NCBI GenBank assembly: GCA_007844125.1
Contig: CM017563.1
Location: 31,082,343-31,146,342, forward strand
Direction: 5' to 3'
Length of the DNA stretch: 64,000 nt
Source: Sinonovacula constricta
Taxonomy: Eukaryota; Mollusca; Bivalvia; Cardiida; Solecurtidae
Shown here: in pieces, positions 12,016 to 24,406 of the stretch
How positions within the stretch are numbered: the first letter of the stretch is position 1
Layout: each line of letters begins with the position of its first letter
Notes under the pieces: model-generated
Seen by the model: the letters and a program-made list of their open reading frames with translations, nothing else
Databases searched by the model: none
What the model was told of the DNA's origin: nothing
Program-made: the position numbers and the translations under genes

Positions 12016-12185
12016 CCGCTCCCGTGGAACTGGACAACCCCCCCCCCCCCCCTACAAAATCCCTAGGTGGACAGAATCCCCTGACAATCGCCCCCACGCC
12101 CCGCCCCAATTAATTTTACAATGCGGACGTAATCCCTCCCGACCCCGCCCCCCCCCCCCCCCCCAAAAAAAAAAAAAAAAAAAAC
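12016..12185. repeat. C-rich and A-rich homopolymer runs
   Basis: C runs at about 12039-12051 and 12149-12163, the second followed by an A run of about 18. No gene evident. Confidence 0.85.
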
Positions 12186-12780
12186 CTTGAAAAGAGATTT
12201 AGGTTTGTAATGCAACATTTTCTTTTTTCTTAGTTTTTTAACAGAAACACACTCACACAGGTTTTCATTTATTTGCAAGTCCAGGATGGGGGAAAATTCA
12301 ACGGAGAATTATGTTCACCTATATCAACATGACCGGAAGGGATTTCGTTCGTGTGTGTGGCAGGGGGTGGGGGATTGGCGGCGGTAGGGCCGATTTGCCC
12401 TACACCCGCCGCTTCCATTTCTCTGGCGGCTTTGAAAACTTACCTACACGTGATCGCGTCCTCCGTAAGGATTCGGTCGGTCAGAAATTATTATCGAAAT
12501 CGATAAAGGGACAGTTTGGCTTTTTGTATGCAGATCTGAAACATGGCTTCCTTTTGCCTTGTTTTCATTTTACTCCCTTTCACTGTAAAGGAGTTTGCAA
12601 ATAAAATGTATTAACCGCCAGCATTTTCGCGGGGGAAGGGGCACAACTATGTATGGACTGCAGATAACGAATTGAAAGTTGCAGCACGTTTTACTTGTAT
12701 GACGTTTGCAATTGTAGTTATAGTTTATTTATTTCCATACTTCCATTGAAATATTTGTGGTTATTTTGTTGTTGTTTTTT

Positions 12781-12957
12781 AGTTTATTACCTGTTTGTTT
12801 ATTGGCCGTGCCTCTTATAGAAGACAGTTTATGCGGACGACAATGTAGCAGGCACGAACAGGCAATTGCAACTGTTCTAAGAGACCGTTTTGATGGAAAA
12901 GGACCGTGTGACCTCCGTTTTTTAACTGTGGATCTTGCAACAATAAAGCGTAAAAGG
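12781..12957 (+). CDS. Candidate orphan exon with hydrophobic start
   Basis: An open stretch bounded by an acceptor-like TTGTTTTTTAG and a donor-like AAAAG|GTAGTA. It encodes LLPVCLLAVPLIEDSLCGRQCSRHEQAIATVLRDRFDG.. and further residues. An ATG at 12757 in the same frame would give MVILLLFFSLLPVCLLAVPL, a plausible signal peptide. No family recognised and no neighbouring exon found; chance remains likely. Confidence 0.2.
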
Positions 12958-13364
12958 TAGTATGCATTAATAGGTATTAACAAAAAACAACAACAAAAAA
13001 AATAAATAAAATAAAATAAAACAAACCAAAAAAACCGATCATGCCGATGTTAACAATGCAGCTTGCAATTACAGATGTAGCAGACAATAAGGAAGGAAGC
13101 AAATCAGCAGATAGATCCCCGGATTAGTCGAACATTTCATTGGGAATGGCTTAGAATGTATGACCTCACGAGACATGAGTCTTCTCACCATTGGGAGAGG
13201 GTGGTCTTGGAAGGCTTTTAAACTGTATGAAGGGGTGCCAGCTATGCTCAGGGAAAACATTAGATTTCTTAGGCAGTCTGCGAGATTCCCAAATTAGTGG
13301 AAAATTTAAATAATTCCATTGGCTTAAAATGGGCAAAATGACCCCATGCTCTAAATAAATAATA

Positions 13365-13465
<101 letters not shown>

Positions 13466-13694
13466 ACCTAGCACACACAGTTTACAAAATGCTATATAAT
13501 CATAACGCACTATTTGTCGCTATAAAACAATAGTAAACATGTTACTTTTTTGACACAAGGTAGCTAATCCCTGTATTCAGATACAAATTGTACACTACAT
13601 TCCCGAGTTATCCTTCTTATGTCGCTGAATTTAAAGTCTGTCATTATTTATTGACCAGACCTGAACGACAGTTGCCCTTTATAAAATACTTATA

Positions 13695-14132
13695 CATGTA
13701 ACAATATTTTTCCACATAAATTTAAGTAAAGACGATACTGAACACTATCTATATTGTAAGAGAGTGCACATTGCGAAAAAAATCACTCTAAATATTCATT
13801 CTTTCCAAATCTGCAAATAAGCACGAAAGAGATCTGTGCTATATATAGATACCGACGTCAGCGCGGACTACTCTGGTGACGATATACCTTGATCCCAATA
13901 GTAAGTTGTCACATGGCATTCTTAGTTTAAAAATAGCTCTGCAGCGTGGCTCTAATAGAAAATACCCGTTTGCAATGACGAGTTGAGACTTATGCTTTAA
14001 CGTTCAAGCAAACCTAAGACATTACCGAACAGCGTTTAGCAGGACGTTTTCACGTTAAAACGAATTACATGTATTTACATGTATTTAATTACCTGAGAAA
14101 AAATATGTTTGATTCAAACTATCGGATACCTT
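13695..14132 (-). mobile_element. TTAA MITE-A copy, opposite orientation
   Basis: Reads the inverse of the reference interior: GATACCGACGTCAGCGCGGA, TTAGTTTAAAAATAGCTCTG then CAGCGTGGCTC, with TTCAAACTATCGGATACC at one end. The other end is indistinct. Confidence 0.7.
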
Positions 14133-14663
14133 GTTATCACCTTAAACCCTTCAAGTGTTAACATGCCACATTACCGCGTGCAGAAAAGTCACGGACGTGC
14201 ACCATAAGAAGCATCTGACGTCATAATGCCATAAAAATTAATATGCATAGCTAGAGGTCATTAATCTACACTTTGGTGATGCTGTTATAACATTTATTGT
14301 TTAATTTAAAATTAAATGCATGCCACGTCTGAAGTAAATACGACTTATAGTGTTAATTGGACATTTATTTGCACGTTAATTATAGCCTTGCACAGAAACA
14401 GCAACCCAAGTTAAACAAATTGTATATCATTTTAGTACACTTACGCATCAGCCATGTTGTTTTCTTACTCAGAAACAATCTCAAAAAAATATTGACAGGG
14501 AGTTAGTCGTAAACTCCGGCATTTTTTGTGTTGTTTGTTACTCGAGCGCATAGAAAAGGCACGGAAAGTTGATTCGCCATCTTTTATTTACATCACCATG
14601 ATGAATCGCGTTCGTTTTCCGATAAACAACATTGGTCACGTGTTGTTCATCTTCAATGTTTAA

Positions 14664-15161
14664 AGGTGGTATCCGACAGTTTGGACCAAAATATTTTTTC
14701 TCAAATAACCAAATAAGTCATTGTCACCTGAAAAGGCCTTGCAAAATGCTGCTTATTGATGCCATAGATCTGTGTGAACAGTGAAACATACATCCTCATT
14801 CCTCATTGCAAACAGGTATTTCCTATCTGAACCACGCTGCAGAGATAGCTATTTTTAACTAGGAAAACCAAGTAACGACTCACTTTTGAGGTTACGTTAA
14901 ATCGCCATCCGGGTAATCCGCTCTGACGTCGATATCTATTTTTAGCATATATCACTATCGTGTTTATTTATAGATTTGCACTGATTGAACTTTTAGAGTG
15001 TTTTAATTGCGAGTTGTACTGTCTGACAATGCAGACAGTGTTCCATACCGTTTTGCCTTATACTAAAATATGAGTTAATGGATAAATTATTCCCCAATCC
15101 ACAAATGTAGTGTTAAGATATTGTTACATTATTTTGATATAGAAACAGTTGGATACCGCCT
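14664..15161 (+). mobile_element. TTAA MITE-A, complete copy
   Basis: Ends AGGTGGTATCCGACAGTTTG and the inverse ..AACAGTTGGATACCGCCT, both flanked by TTAA (14660-14663, 15162-15165). Interior markers: CTTGCAAAATGCTGCTTATT, CACGCTGCAGAGATAGCTAT and CTCTGACGTCGATATCTATT. About 500 bp, no transposase. This is the reference copy. Confidence 0.8.
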
Positions 15162-15949
15162 TTAAGCATAATTCCGGGACTTTTTTCATCAGAATTTGTC
15201 CTTTGAATGAACATTGACAGCAGCAAATAAGGTAAAAAAAACTAGGACGGATTTTCACCAAACACATTGACCAGTATTCATTTTGCTGAAGTGCATTAGA
15301 CTTGGAACATTGAAACGTAATTTTGATTTTATAATTATTTCAATTGTTTTCCATTAAATACACCCATTACATAATTTGTTTTATTATGTGCCTCTACGTG
15401 TTATCAGCCATTGTCCACTGTACTTTTTACAGTGTGATACAGCATTCCGTATCAGTCTATGCATTTTGTATCTTTCTATGCAATCCGTTTCAGTATTCTA
15501 AAGCGCTTGTAAGGTCGGGTATTTCCGCCAAATACGAGTCGGGCGTCGATAATAGTAGTCGTATCAGCCAGTCTACTGATGCTGTGTAGCCTTTATATTA
15601 CACTAGTGTAAGACAGCTTTTTGATTGATGACGTCGTCGACATCATCATAATGCAGATCGCCTCATGCCATTTTTTTTCGCAAAGTATTCTTAAGATTAC
15701 TTTAAATCGTATATTTGCGATTGAAATCATGTGATCAAAATAACCTGACTCCCGCTGTCATTTCATACAAACATTTATTGCATAAAGCCCCGGTCCCACC
15801 GCACGAAGGTTGTTGTAGCGTTCCTTAAACGGTAGGGAGGGAGGGTTAAATTTCTAAAACGCTCGTCACCGCGCACAGAATGGGAAAGAAATCGAAAACA
15901 CGGGGGTTGTCTTAGCGTTGCTATAACGTTGGTTTAACTGTAGCGAGCG

Positions 15950-16760
15950 TTGATTAAGCGGCGTTTTGCCCTTGGCGTCAGCCAGCACCTCTCGCCAGCC
16001 TTCCCTCGACGTCGAGGAACAGGATGTGGGCGAGGGCTCCCACTCGCTCACCGAAACTCAAGCGGCAGCCACGATGTCCTAGGGCACCCCCTCACCTGTT
16101 CTCTCCTCAACCACCAGACTACGCCATGCCGCCACCAGAGCCGAGTCTGAAGACTCCCCTGCGATGCCTGAGATGAGAAATTGTATGAAGGTCATAAAAG
16201 CCTTCATGGAGAGACTGGTCCAAGCCAAAGCGATTGGCCATGCAAGGCAACCTTTCATCACGAACATGTCCCAATCTCTCCAGAGGCCTAGTATCAGCTC
16301 ACAGTGGAAAGGATGACGGCCATCCTTCACGAGATGCAGCGATCAATCCCCTACCCCCTTTCTCCAGCTCCACCAAGTTTAGCATCAGTACTTTCACCCA
16401 CACTCACCTTCTACCAGCAGCAGCAGTCGTATTACTTCCAGCCCCAGCCTCACCATCACGGCTTCCAGCACCAGCCTCTCGACTTCCAGCAACGGTCTCA
16501 GACTGAGCATCAGACTCAGCACTTCCAGCAATTATAGACACCCAGAGTCAGCCAGCCACCCTCCACCCCAAGGAGCTCCAACGAAGGACTCAACTTGTCA
16601 GACATGCAGTTTCCTCCATTAACCACACCAACAGGAGCGCCGTCAGCGAGGGGGATTTCTTCAGGACCTCCAGAGGCAGGAGATGAACGCTCAACCCATT
16701 TCAATCACCACCTCAGCTCATGGGACTGCCGATGTACTTACAGAGATGATGGTCACTACC
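15950..16760 (+). pseudogene. Probable Harbinger accessory (Myb/SANT-type) protein remnant
   Basis: Harbinger elements usually carry a second gene for a Myb/SANT-like DNA-binding protein that helps nuclear import and TIR binding. Here the plus strand holds broken coding pieces in different frames. One, around 16130-16310, reads AESEDSPAMPEMRNCMKVIKAFMERLVQAKAIGHARQPF. A following Gln/Pro/His-rich tail (MERMTAILHEMQRSIPY...QQQQSYYFQPQPHHHGF) ends near 16537. Position, opposite strand to the transposase and low-complexity tail fit the accessory gene. I cannot identify the Myb-like domain itself, so the call is moderate. Confidence 0.45.
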
Positions 16761-17438
16761 GGGAAGAATTGAAACTGCTTGTGATGTGATGAAGGGACTG
16801 CTCATATATTTCATGTGATTTTCTGTTTAAGAGATAAGCTGGTCAGCTGTTTTGTTGTTTGCTGTTTATTGCTTGCACGTGCTCTTGTGTGTTTGTAAGG
16901 TCTCAAAAGCATTGAGCTTCAATAAACAACATTGTTATTACATTGTAAACTGTTCTCGAATACCTTGTCTGTATTTTATATTATCTATTGTTACTACTGT
17001 ATTAGTTTGTTTTTTTCATGACCTTTATGTTAAACAGCCATTGTGCTGATACAATTTTTTATCCAGATTTTTTTTAAACAAAACCAATAACAAGATTAAA
17101 GATCTTTATTGGAAAATCTATTTTTAACCAAAAAACACCCAAGTATTAAACAAGACATGTTTTAATATAAAGTGCTTTTATTAATGTAATTGCCCTCAAG
17201 AATGAATCATATCAGTTTCTGTAATAATCCCTCATAACATTTCCAACAAATACAAGCATAATTTGTTGCACTTACAATACTGGGGCCCATTAACGTTCGA
17301 GATCCTTTAACAATGTCAAATAACATTTACAACAAAGTAATAAACAAGTGTACATATAATATATACAATGCACAAGTATCTCCTCAGTGTTCTGCACAGT
17401 GTTCAATTGATAGCCACCATTCTCTCCTGCCAGTCAAC

Positions 17439-18665
17439 TTATCCTACTAGGGAGTTGCACCAATGCTTGAGTAGGTTTCGCTGCCTCTTCCCATCACGCG
17501 AGGCTGTGTTGGGGCCTTGCACAACGATAATGTCCTCCAAGTTCCGTCCTTCTCTCAATGCCCCAGGCTGCAGATTCCCAATTGTTGTGCACGGTCCACA
17601 AGTCTGTTCTGGAGCACTGGGAAGCGGGTGCGCATCAGGTTGTGGAGAAGACAGCAAGCTTCCACGATGGTTCTGGTAGTTTCATGGTGATGTTGCATGG
17701 TAGTAAGCTGAATCTGAAACCTGCTGGCCAGGATGCCGAATGCGTTCTCTACGACCCGTCTTGCCCTGGACAGCCCATAGTTGTAGATGCGCTCTTCATG
17801 GGTGAGGTTTCTGATGCTGTACGGCTTCATGGGGTAGGTCCGCAATGAGAAGGCGTCATCCCCGATGATGAAGTAAGGCAATTCTGATTGTTATTAGGTA
17901 ATGGGTCTGGCTGAAGAAAGGCATGAATTCGTTCTGGTCCAGCCCACGATGGAGATCACTTTCGTTGAAGATCTGAGCGTCTGAGGATGAGCCATTGCCT
18001 GATACGTCTATGATAAATAACTTGTAGTTAGCATCCACAATGGCAAACAGGATCACACTGTAAAAGCCCTTGTAATTGTAGAATTCTGAGCCAGAGTTAC
18101 AAGGGGCTTTACGACCACATGCTTGCCATCAATGGCACCAATTGTGTGGGGAAAGCTCCATCTCTGGTACCATTGGTCATCCAGGTCTCTCCCTCCTTGT
18201 TCAGTTGTTGGGCAACACAAGAGTTCATCTGTGTACTCCTCAATGATGGCTTTTACCACTTCTCTGACTACCTTACTGATTGTGTTATGGGGAACCCTCC
18301 AGGCGTATTGCATGTTTCTGTGGGTATTACCAGACACCAGGTGCTGTAGGGAGATTGCCACTTCGAGACCAGGTTCCAGGCTTACTCGGTAATTGGGGTC
18401 TTGCTTGGTCAATCTGGGTGCCAGCCTCTGTACAACTTCATCAAACATGGCTGGTGGCATCCTCATGAAGTGCTAGAAGGCTCGTGGATCCTCATTCCTG
18501 ATCTCCACCATCAGCTTGTCATACAGTCCATGTTCAGGCCTTCTCACTATCCACACTACTCTGTCTCTCCTTCTTCTCTCTCTTCTTCTTCTGTCAACAG
18601 CTTGTTGCAGTATATGTAGGTTCTGGTTCTGCTGTTGCGATCACTGCGAGTCTCTCAGCATCCAT
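17439..18665 (-). pseudogene. Harbinger transposase (DDE), multiply broken
   Basis: Nuclease of the Harbinger element. From an ATG at 18665 (MDAERLAVIATAEPEP) pieces can be followed downstream. They are RRRRDRVVWIVRRPEHGLYDKLMVEIRNEDPRAF, a TAG stop, then FMRMPPAMFDEVVQRL. HTIGAIDGKHV carries the first catalytic Asp, VDANYKLFIIDVSGNGSSSDAQIF the second, and RARRVVENAFGILASRF the catalytic Glu. The tail ends GPNTASRDGKRQRNLLKHWCN. I see one in-frame stop near 18470 and several frameshifts: near 18640, near 18100, two near 17880-17930, and one near 17640. The gene is therefore inactive, although all three DDE motifs survive. Confidence 0.85.
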
Positions 18666-19276
18666 GCGTACTCGTACTGTAACTTTGAGAAAATTGTGAA
18701 TTATGTCTGCTCGCAACGGCAGCTAGATTCCAAATGGGCTCCTGGTTATTTTTTCCCCGTATTTAAAGCGAAATGCTGGTCCCGCTTCGACAACTCTAAA
18801 CCAACGCTAAAACAAAGTTCATCACCGCAACAGATCGCTGCTTTAACGCCCGCCACCGTTCCAGCAATTCCGTGTCTGCTCGTAAAACGCTTACAACCGC
18901 TCCACCAAAGTTTGCGCAACGTTTAAACACCGCCCGGGCACAGCTGGCGAAGCAGCGGTGGTCCAGCGTTCAAGATTTCTGCGTTGGCCTAGCGGACCCA
19001 AGCGTCCACGAACTTGCGTCTAGCGGTGACTTAGCGTTGTTAGAGCGGCGGTGAACTTTGCCGGAGCGGAAAATTGACCATTTCTTACCGCTCCCGATAT
19101 TTTGTGCAGCTCAAAACTTTCGGAGCGGTAGGAGGGAACATAAGCGGTGACCAAGCGTATACGGCGTTTCCTTAATAGTGGCCAACGTCTGCTGAACGGT
19201 AACAAGCGGTGATGAACTTTTTTTTACCGCTCCAGGAACGCTACAGCACCGTTTGTGCGGTGGGACCGGGGCTTAA

Positions 19277-20090
19277 ACCTGATCAAAAGTGTCAACTTCG
19301 ACACAAGTCTGTGGCCTTGACTTGAAAGTGGTATGGCCTGTTGGTTTGTACCCACCACTTGACTGCTTCTCCTTTAATTTTAAACAGTCAGAAATGAGTG
19401 GAACAATTTTCTTGTAATAATTGCAAGTAACATTGGATAAGGTATTTCGTTCACCAGACGGTTTTTGTCTGTGTGAACTGAAGTGACTTGAAAAGCCAGT
19501 AGAATTACTATTGTGTTGAGAAGTAAAGTCCAGTGCTCTTTTGGCCATTTCAAGTTATCTGCAACTTTCTCAAAATGTAAAAGTATTTGTCAACATACTT
19601 TTCTTGAAATGGAGGAACAAGTCTAATATTCTTTGACACATCAAATGTTTTTTTTTTTGAATGGGTGTCTGATCTGCTCGTTCTAGTTTCTTCAATTCTA
19701 ACTGAAACTGCCTGTCTCGTTCTCTTTCTTCCCGCTGTATTTCTCTTTCTCGTTCTCTCTCTTCTCGTTCTCGTTCCATTTTCTTTTCTTCCAACTTTAA
19801 CCTTTCTAATTCTATTCGCTCTCTTCTCTTTCCATTTTTAATTTCACTAATTGCAATTTTAATTCTAAGTCCTGGTCTGACACATCTTCCTTTACAAACG
19901 ACATAAAGTCAGTCGAAAGTAGGTTGTCGTCAATCAAAGTTTGAATAAGCATGTTGCAAATAGATTGTTTTCGCATGCATACTTTATTTCCAGGAACATT
20001 ATAATGAGCAGCGATGTCGAGCAAATCAGTCTTTTTTGGCCAAATTAAACTCCTCCTATATATATACCCATAGAATTTCCAGAACATTCA
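19277..20090 (-). pseudogene. LTR-retrotransposon gag remnant (Gypsy-like)
   Basis: Decayed retroelement gag on the minus strand in at least three frame pieces. The first (20087-19812) includes KKTDLLDIAAHYNVPGNK...RKQSICNMLIQTLIDDNLL...VSDQDLELKLQLVKLKMER. It is followed by a strongly charged Arg/Glu coiled-coil-like run (EREREEREREREIQREERERDRQFQLELKKLERADQTP). After a frame break there is a worn CCHC-like knuckle region (CNYYKKIVPLISDCLKLKEKQ). This layout is common in Gypsy-type gag of marine invertebrates. No protease, reverse transcriptase or integrase follows: the remnant ends at the Harbinger border at 19276. LTRs were not identified. Confidence 0.6.
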
Positions 20091-20399
20091 CGAATCCAGA
20101 ACATTCTCGAAAACCAGTTTCTATCATGACCGTTTTCTTCCAGCAGTTACGCGATACCACGTCATCAAAACCACAACGGTAAACAACCCTTACCCTGACT
20201 AGCGTAACCTTGAACGCTGGTGTACTACTGTACATACAGGAATTGAAAAAAACAAAACGATTGCTTTTGTGCATGAAGGAGAGATAACTCATCGCTTTGT
20301 TATTTCTGAAGTTATTGTCTTCTTTATGTTGCACGTGTGGAATCGCCTTTGGGCATATAATTCTTCGCATGGCGGTGCTTTTGTTCTTAATTGGACGTA

Positions 20400-21060
20400 A
20401 ATCATGTCGCGTAAACTTGTTATTACCTGTAGATAATTACTATTTTCAAAAATAATTTCATTACCAAATGCCTACCTACAATGCAGGTAAGACAGTGTTA
20501 TTTGTGTAAGAGCAATTAAAATCCCTCACATTAGCGAAAAAGTGGGAATACAAACTTGATCAATATTTTACCAAACTTATTACGAAGAACTAATAGCGGA
20601 TAAGTTGGTTGCACCCAGGAAGCGCCGCCCCTTCTGTTCTTGGAAGTACTTTAACTAAAAATATACAATATAAATTCATAAAAAAATGCGAAAATGTATC
20701 CAGATATACGCCAGAAACCATTTCCAGCATTCTAGAAATACATTTTTTCCCTGGGAGCAGAGAAGTATTTCTATACAATTATTCCAACCTAAAAAGGCAT
20801 TTGTATTTTGTCTCCCTCATTACAAATCTGCATAATCTGCAAATAACTGCTGAGACAGGTGCGGATCTATGATTTAGCATTGTGTAGAGGAAGGCGACAT
20901 TTTGTAAATAATATTTATGCATTATGAGAATGTAAAACGATGTCGCTTTTGATTTAAGAATGTCAGAAAAGAGTTCTGCCTTGTGTATTGAAGAAAAAAA
21001 AAGATTTTTATTTCCTTATATACTTTCTTAGTTTTATTTACAGTCAGGGTTTTTAATGAA
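20400..21060. other. Unassigned
   Basis: Short AT-rich stretch between the gag remnant and the 16-bp array; nothing recognised. Confidence 0.4.
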
Positions 21061-21073
21061 TGGCTTGCGCCTG

Positions 21074-21832
21074 ATGACTGTTATCTTCACAGACTGTTAT
21101 CTTTACAGACTGTTATCTTCACAGACTGTTATCTTTACAGACTGTTATCTTTACAGACTGTTATCTTCACAGACTATCTTCAAAGACTGTTATCTTCACA
21201 GACTGTTTTCTTCACAGACTGTTATCTTTACAGACTGTTATCTTCACAGACTGTAATCTTTACAGACTGTTATCTTTACAGACTGTTATCTTCACAGACT
21301 GTTATCTTTACAGACTGTTATCTTCACAGACTGTTATCTCCACAGACTGTTATATTCACAGACTGTTATCTTCACAGACTGTTATCTTCACAGACTGTTA
21401 TCTTTACAGACTGTTATCTTCACAGACTGTTATATTCACAGACTGTTATCTTCACAGACTGTTATCTTCACAGACTGTTATCTTCACAGACTGTTATCTC
21501 CACAGACTGTTATCTTCACAGACTGTTATCTTCACAGACTGTTATCTTCACAGACTGTTATATTCACAGACTGTTATCTTCACAGACTGTTATCTTCACA
21601 GACTGTTATCTTTACAGACTGTTATCTTCACAGACTGTTATCTCCACAGACTGTTATCATCACGGACTGTTATTTTCACAGACTGTTATCTTCACAGACT
21701 GTTATCTTTACAGACTGTTATCTTCACAGACTGTTATCTTCACAAACTGTTATTTTCACAGACTGTTATCTTCACAGACTGTTATCTTCACAGACTGTTA
21801 TCTTTACAGACTGTTATCTTCACAGACTGTCA
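21074..21832. repeat. 16-bp minisatellite
   Basis: About 47 units of TGTTATCTTCACAGAC with variants (TTTACAG, TCCACAG, TATTCACAG). The 3' edge runs into a recognisable SINE-3 tail. Confidence 0.95.
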
Positions 21833-21837
21833 AAATC

Positions 21838-21900
21838 ACTGTACAAATCTGCACTATATCTGATTCAAGGGGACACCGTCTTCGAATAACGGAACGATTG
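21838..21900 (+). repeat. SINE-3 tail abutting the 16-bp array
   Basis: GCACTATATCTGATTCAAGG then GGACACCGTCTTCGAATAAC matches the SINE-3 3' body with a few changes. Confidence 0.65.
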
Positions 21901-22311
21901 TTAATGGAAATGTAAACACAACCAACAAACAAAGAAGCAACAGCTTTTTAAGTCGTATGTAAAAGATAGAACATGACAATGTTAAAATATAATTTGTCGC
22001 ATTACAAAAGATTTACTACGCTACATAACCAAGCGATAGTGTAATAATGACAAGATCGTCTCTTTTATTTTACTTAAGCTGTGGAGAGTATATAATATAA
22101 AATATTCACAGCACGGACTGGCATAATAATTAAAAAAATATTATATTAACCAATAAATCGACAAAGATAATTTAATTAAGATATATATTTACATTACAGC
22201 GAATGCATAATCAACTTGGAAATTCATAGAATTATGTATATTTACTTCATGAAATACAGAAATCATTTCAATATAAAACAGCTTAAAGAAAATATACTTT
22301 TTTATATAATA

Positions 22312-23228
22312 CATTCAACTCTCGTTATCTCAAAATCGGTTATTTCAAATTTCCGGTTATGTCAAACTGTTTTCGACGGTCCCGTTTTTCCCTATAGTTT
22401 CTATAAAGTTCGACTCCGCTTAAGTCAAATTCGGATGTGTCAAATTATCGGATATATCAAACTAAATTCTTTGTCCCCACACGTATAAAACTGTTGAAAT
22501 CAGTTGGTCTATCTTAAACTTCAAATTGCTTTAAGATGCAAAACGGCAACAATAGTGATTTTCACACCTACCGTGAAAATCGCGAAGATTTGGGCGCGAA
22601 GTTTTCGCCAATTATCGGCAATCAGGCTGTCACGTAATTTAGAGAAGAGGTTAATCGATTATTATTGTTAATCAGTTATCGCTGATTAAAGTCTTTCAGT
22701 TTGTACTTGTTGTTGTAACAGTTTTTGAGAACTTGTTGACACGGCCTTCTCAACTTGTAAATAAAATGAGAGGTCGCGTTAGTGATTTTATCATTCTTCC
22801 ACTACCTACCCACAACTTGTATACTCGTTCATATTGATTTATTTTTGCAAATAAAACGTTAAAAATTTAACTTTTTATGTTTCATTTTATTTTTACAAAC
22901 AACAACGATAATCCAACGTGCAGGTATAAGCTTCAGGTATACAAAATTAGGCCATGCACTTACGACGACGCAACAACCTACAATAAAAAGAAGAATATTA
23001 AATTACATTGTAAAAAAATCTAATAACACTTTAAACCACACAAACTTGCAGAAACTTAGTTTACAGTGGCAGATATAACAAGGAATTTCAGTCATTACCA
23101 GTCAACGTGTAGCAGGTAAGATTTTTAAGATTTACACAAACTATCCTTAAATTCGGATAACTCAAACTTCGGATATCTTAAACTATTTTCTACGGTCCCT
23201 TGATATTTGAGATAACGAGAGTTGACTG
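22312..23228. mobile_element. Nonautonomous pogo/Tigger-like element
   Basis: The terminal inverted repeat shares CAACTCTCGTTATCTCAAA at the left (from 22312) with its inverse at the right end (to 23228). TA flanks each end (22310-22311, 23229-23230). Further in, both ends repeat short blocks such as CGGTTAT / ACGGTCCC and 'TCAAACT', as expected for an extended TIR. No transposase frame is seen in the 0.9-kb interior. TIRs beginning CAGT..AACTC.CGTTAT with a TA duplication are typical of pogo/Tigger elements; assignment to that group is inferred. Confidence 0.65.
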
Positions 23229-23749
23229 TATTCATACTTTTATAATAAATAGGACAAATCTATTTAAGCTTTTATTTTCAGATCATGTATCTTATCCAAA
23301 ACAAAAACATACACAATATTTTTTTTTTTTGATAGCACCAGTCATGAAAACAGAAATTTACAGAGTAAATAAATAAAGGCATATTTTAACAAAATCAATT
23401 ATACACATCTATAATGAAAGAATTATGTTCTGATTAAACATACATTTTATTACCGCTTATAGGGGCTACTCTCTAAATTGGTCTGAAGATGAAAAACGAC
23501 ATTTGCATGAAGACAGTCCCCTGGGGCTATGTAAATAATATCGATATAAAGTTTCCATGACACTTAGCGTAAAATCTAAATACAAAATTATTGTTAGAAG
23601 CCAGACCCGGTTTTCGTTTAATCTTCAACTTCAATGATATTCCGATAAATACACACGATATTCTCTTGACAATACTCAAGAAAAACGTTTCTAGTCAGGT
23701 CCTCAAATAACAGCAGTACATTCCTTGCAAACTTCCTCATTTCTCCGCC

Positions 23750-23822
23750 GGACCGCGACATAACTGTACCAAAATCGTTAAATTTAGTGGTACAGCTCCC
23801 TGATGATGCTTAAGCTAAGTAT
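23750..23822 (+). repeat. SINE-3 fragment
   Basis: GGACCGCGACATAACTGTAC followed by CAAAATCGTTAAATTTAGTGG and TACAGCTCCCT resembles the region just after the SINE-3 head. Confidence 0.45.
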
Positions 23823-24406
23823 AGGATATAGTCAATAGACAGTTTCACATCAGTGAAAATCCCTTATCTTGGCAGCCATCTTTGATGGTAACTTCAAGGG
23901 ATTTTCATATGAATGGTATAGAAGGGAAAAATTTCTCCATTTGTGGTCCGAAAATAAAAAGCTTTACATCATTAGAAACTCTGGAAATTCATATTTTAAG
24001 AATACAATATTTTTACAATTGATAAATGCACACATAATTAATACACAGACATAAATAAAACTTTTGGCTCATACTTAAAACAAAATAAAACAGACTATCA
24101 TTTTCGGTTGCATTTCTTTAACCTTTTAAACTATCAAAATATAGTATTGGTATTGATATTTAAAATACTTTATAAAAGCTGTTAAATTTGATATAAAATT
24201 AAAACAAATAGACTGAAAAATAAAGACACAGTGGTGAGTTCAATACTGCACATACTTCCCGAATTTGGCCTGCATTAGGTTCTGTCCACAAAGATGGCTG
24301 CCTTAAACTGTCATATCAGTTTAAATGATATCACATGGAAACTATCTATTAAGACGTTTCTATAGAAAATAGAAGCCAAAACGACCGCAGCGAGTCTAAA
24401 TCAATT

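Larger units (their letters stand above)
11361..13068. other. Unassigned, homopolymer-rich
   Basis: Mixed sequence with C and A runs and one candidate exon (12781-12957). The 11.4-11.9 kb part has overlapping opposite-strand open frames without family features. Confidence 0.4.
15786..19273 (-). mobile_element. Complete PIF/Harbinger-type DNA transposon
   Basis: Both ends can be read. The left end AGCCCCGGTCCCACCGCAC (15786-15804) is repeated inverted and exact at 19255-19273, and imperfect similarity continues inward (TGTAGCGTTCC on both sides). Each end is flanked by TAA (15783-15785 and 19274-19276), the TWA-type target duplication expected of Harbinger. Inside are a minus-strand transposase pseudogene (17439-18665) and plus-strand accessory coding remnants (about 15950-16760). 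Exact ends with a decayed transposase mean this copy is no longer autonomous. It sits directly against a retroelement gag remnant. Confidence 0.88.

Noticed and set aside
18516..18926. Plus-strand 136-aa frame inside the Harbinger element
   Set aside because: It is antisense to the transposase N-terminus, which is recognised on the minus strand.
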